Below are positions 63,939 to 64,000 of a stretch of DNA of 64,000 nucleotides, piece after piece. The notes beneath the pieces are model-generated. The model worked only from the letters and a program-made list of their open reading frames with translations, ran no database searches and was not told the origin of the DNA. This stretch comes from Frateuria hangzhouensis (GTDB lineage: Bacteria > Pseudomonadota > Gammaproteobacteria > Xanthomonadales > Rhodanobacteraceae): NCBI RefSeq assembly GCF_026410505.1, contig NZ_JAPMIU010000002.1:248001-312000 (forward strand). Reading direction: 5' to 3'. A program made the translations under genes and the position numbers. The first letter of the stretch is position 1; the number at the start of each line of letters is the position of its first letter.

Positions 63939-64000
63939 TTAAAGCGTCCTGGCGGTGGCCTCTTCGGCCTGTCCGATCGCCTCCGCTTCGAGCTGCAACC
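63939..64000 (-). CDS. 3' end of a minus-strand gene (partial)
   Basis: The last 20 codons of a probable gene that continues beyond the window, ending LEAEAIGQAEEATARTL before TAA. It is inferred from an open frame with protein-like composition just upstream of the deiminase-like gene. Too short to assign. Confidence 0.4.
   Translation of the reverse strand, partial: LQLEAEAIGQAEEATARTL

Overview
The window looks like a chromosomal segment of a high-GC gammaproteobacterium of the Xanthomonadales, most likely Rhodanobacteraceae (Dyella/Rhodanobacter/Frateuria-like). The call rests on the protein flavour, the gene order (rpsU-yqeY-dnaG opposite tsaD; tatABC-ftsEX; a 300-residue Grx4-rhodanese fusion) and dense small palindromic repeats beginning GTAGGAGCCCAC or GTAGGGTGGGCTTCAGCCC. 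It has no rRNA, tRNA, CRISPR array, prophage or intact insertion sequence. Most of it is core genome; the most accessory-looking parts are the 35.9-44.2 kb block and the 59.0-59.5 kb repeat region.

Layout. 0-4 kb (minus): rpsU, yqeY, a tiny DUF1328 membrane protein, dnaG and dedA, a macromolecular-synthesis-type operon without rpoD next to it. 4-9.1 kb: tsaD, folB, a YbdG-like MscS channel, folK, a DUF6159 membrane protein and, convergently, a pteridine reductase, so three pterin/folate genes lie close together. 9.1-14.9 kb: EcsC protein, a TonB-dependent receptor behind a near-consensus Zur operator, a MidA-like methyltransferase, VanZ and hemH. 15-20.7 kb: a SYLF protein, tatABC, ftsEX, a tandem receiver protein whose first receiver lacks its phospho-Asp, and ung. 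20.9-28.1 kb: rpoH behind a perfect CIRCE operator, then (minus) tal, ndh, priA and a DUF3667 protein; the priA upstream region holds an inverted pair of perfect DnaA boxes, an AT-rich stretch and a CRP/Clp-like site. 28.2-35.5 kb: MATE transporter, sppA, small lipoprotein, SDR, DUF4124 protein, DegV protein and AMP nucleosidase.

35.9-44.2 kb is a co-directional plus-strand accessory block: a pyruvate-oxidase-like ThDP enzyme overlapping a mandelate-racemase-type enolase-superfamily enzyme, a 1050-residue flavin/iron-sulfur hydroxyacid dehydrogenase, a PPC (DUF296) protein overlapping an Anabaena-sensory-rhodopsin-transducer homologue (with no rhodopsin gene), and an SDR with a C-terminal membrane segment. 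I infer a sugar-acid/hydroxyacid oxidation module with small-molecule-binding accessory proteins. This is the best candidate for an undescribed system here.

44.2-64 kb: Grx4/A-type/rhodanese fusion, SGNH hydrolase, AlaA-like aminotransferase, rsgA, a DUF1704 (QEGLA) metallopeptidase-like protein, an OafA-like acyltransferase with SGNH domain, maeB, a GT2 glycosyltransferase, aceE (with a dispersed repeat inserted in frame), a 362-bp element bounded by perfect 34-bp inverted repeats, an MFS transporter with an N-terminal extension, a small proline-rich ORF, a DUF883-like protein, a GST and an arginine-deiminase-family hydrolase.

Two dispersed palindromic repeat families occupy at least 14 intergenic sites. 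At three genes (tsaD, folK and the SDR ending at 44188) the repeat supplies the TAG stop codon. Very long antisense ORFs occur opposite many genes; they follow from the high GC content and are not annotated.
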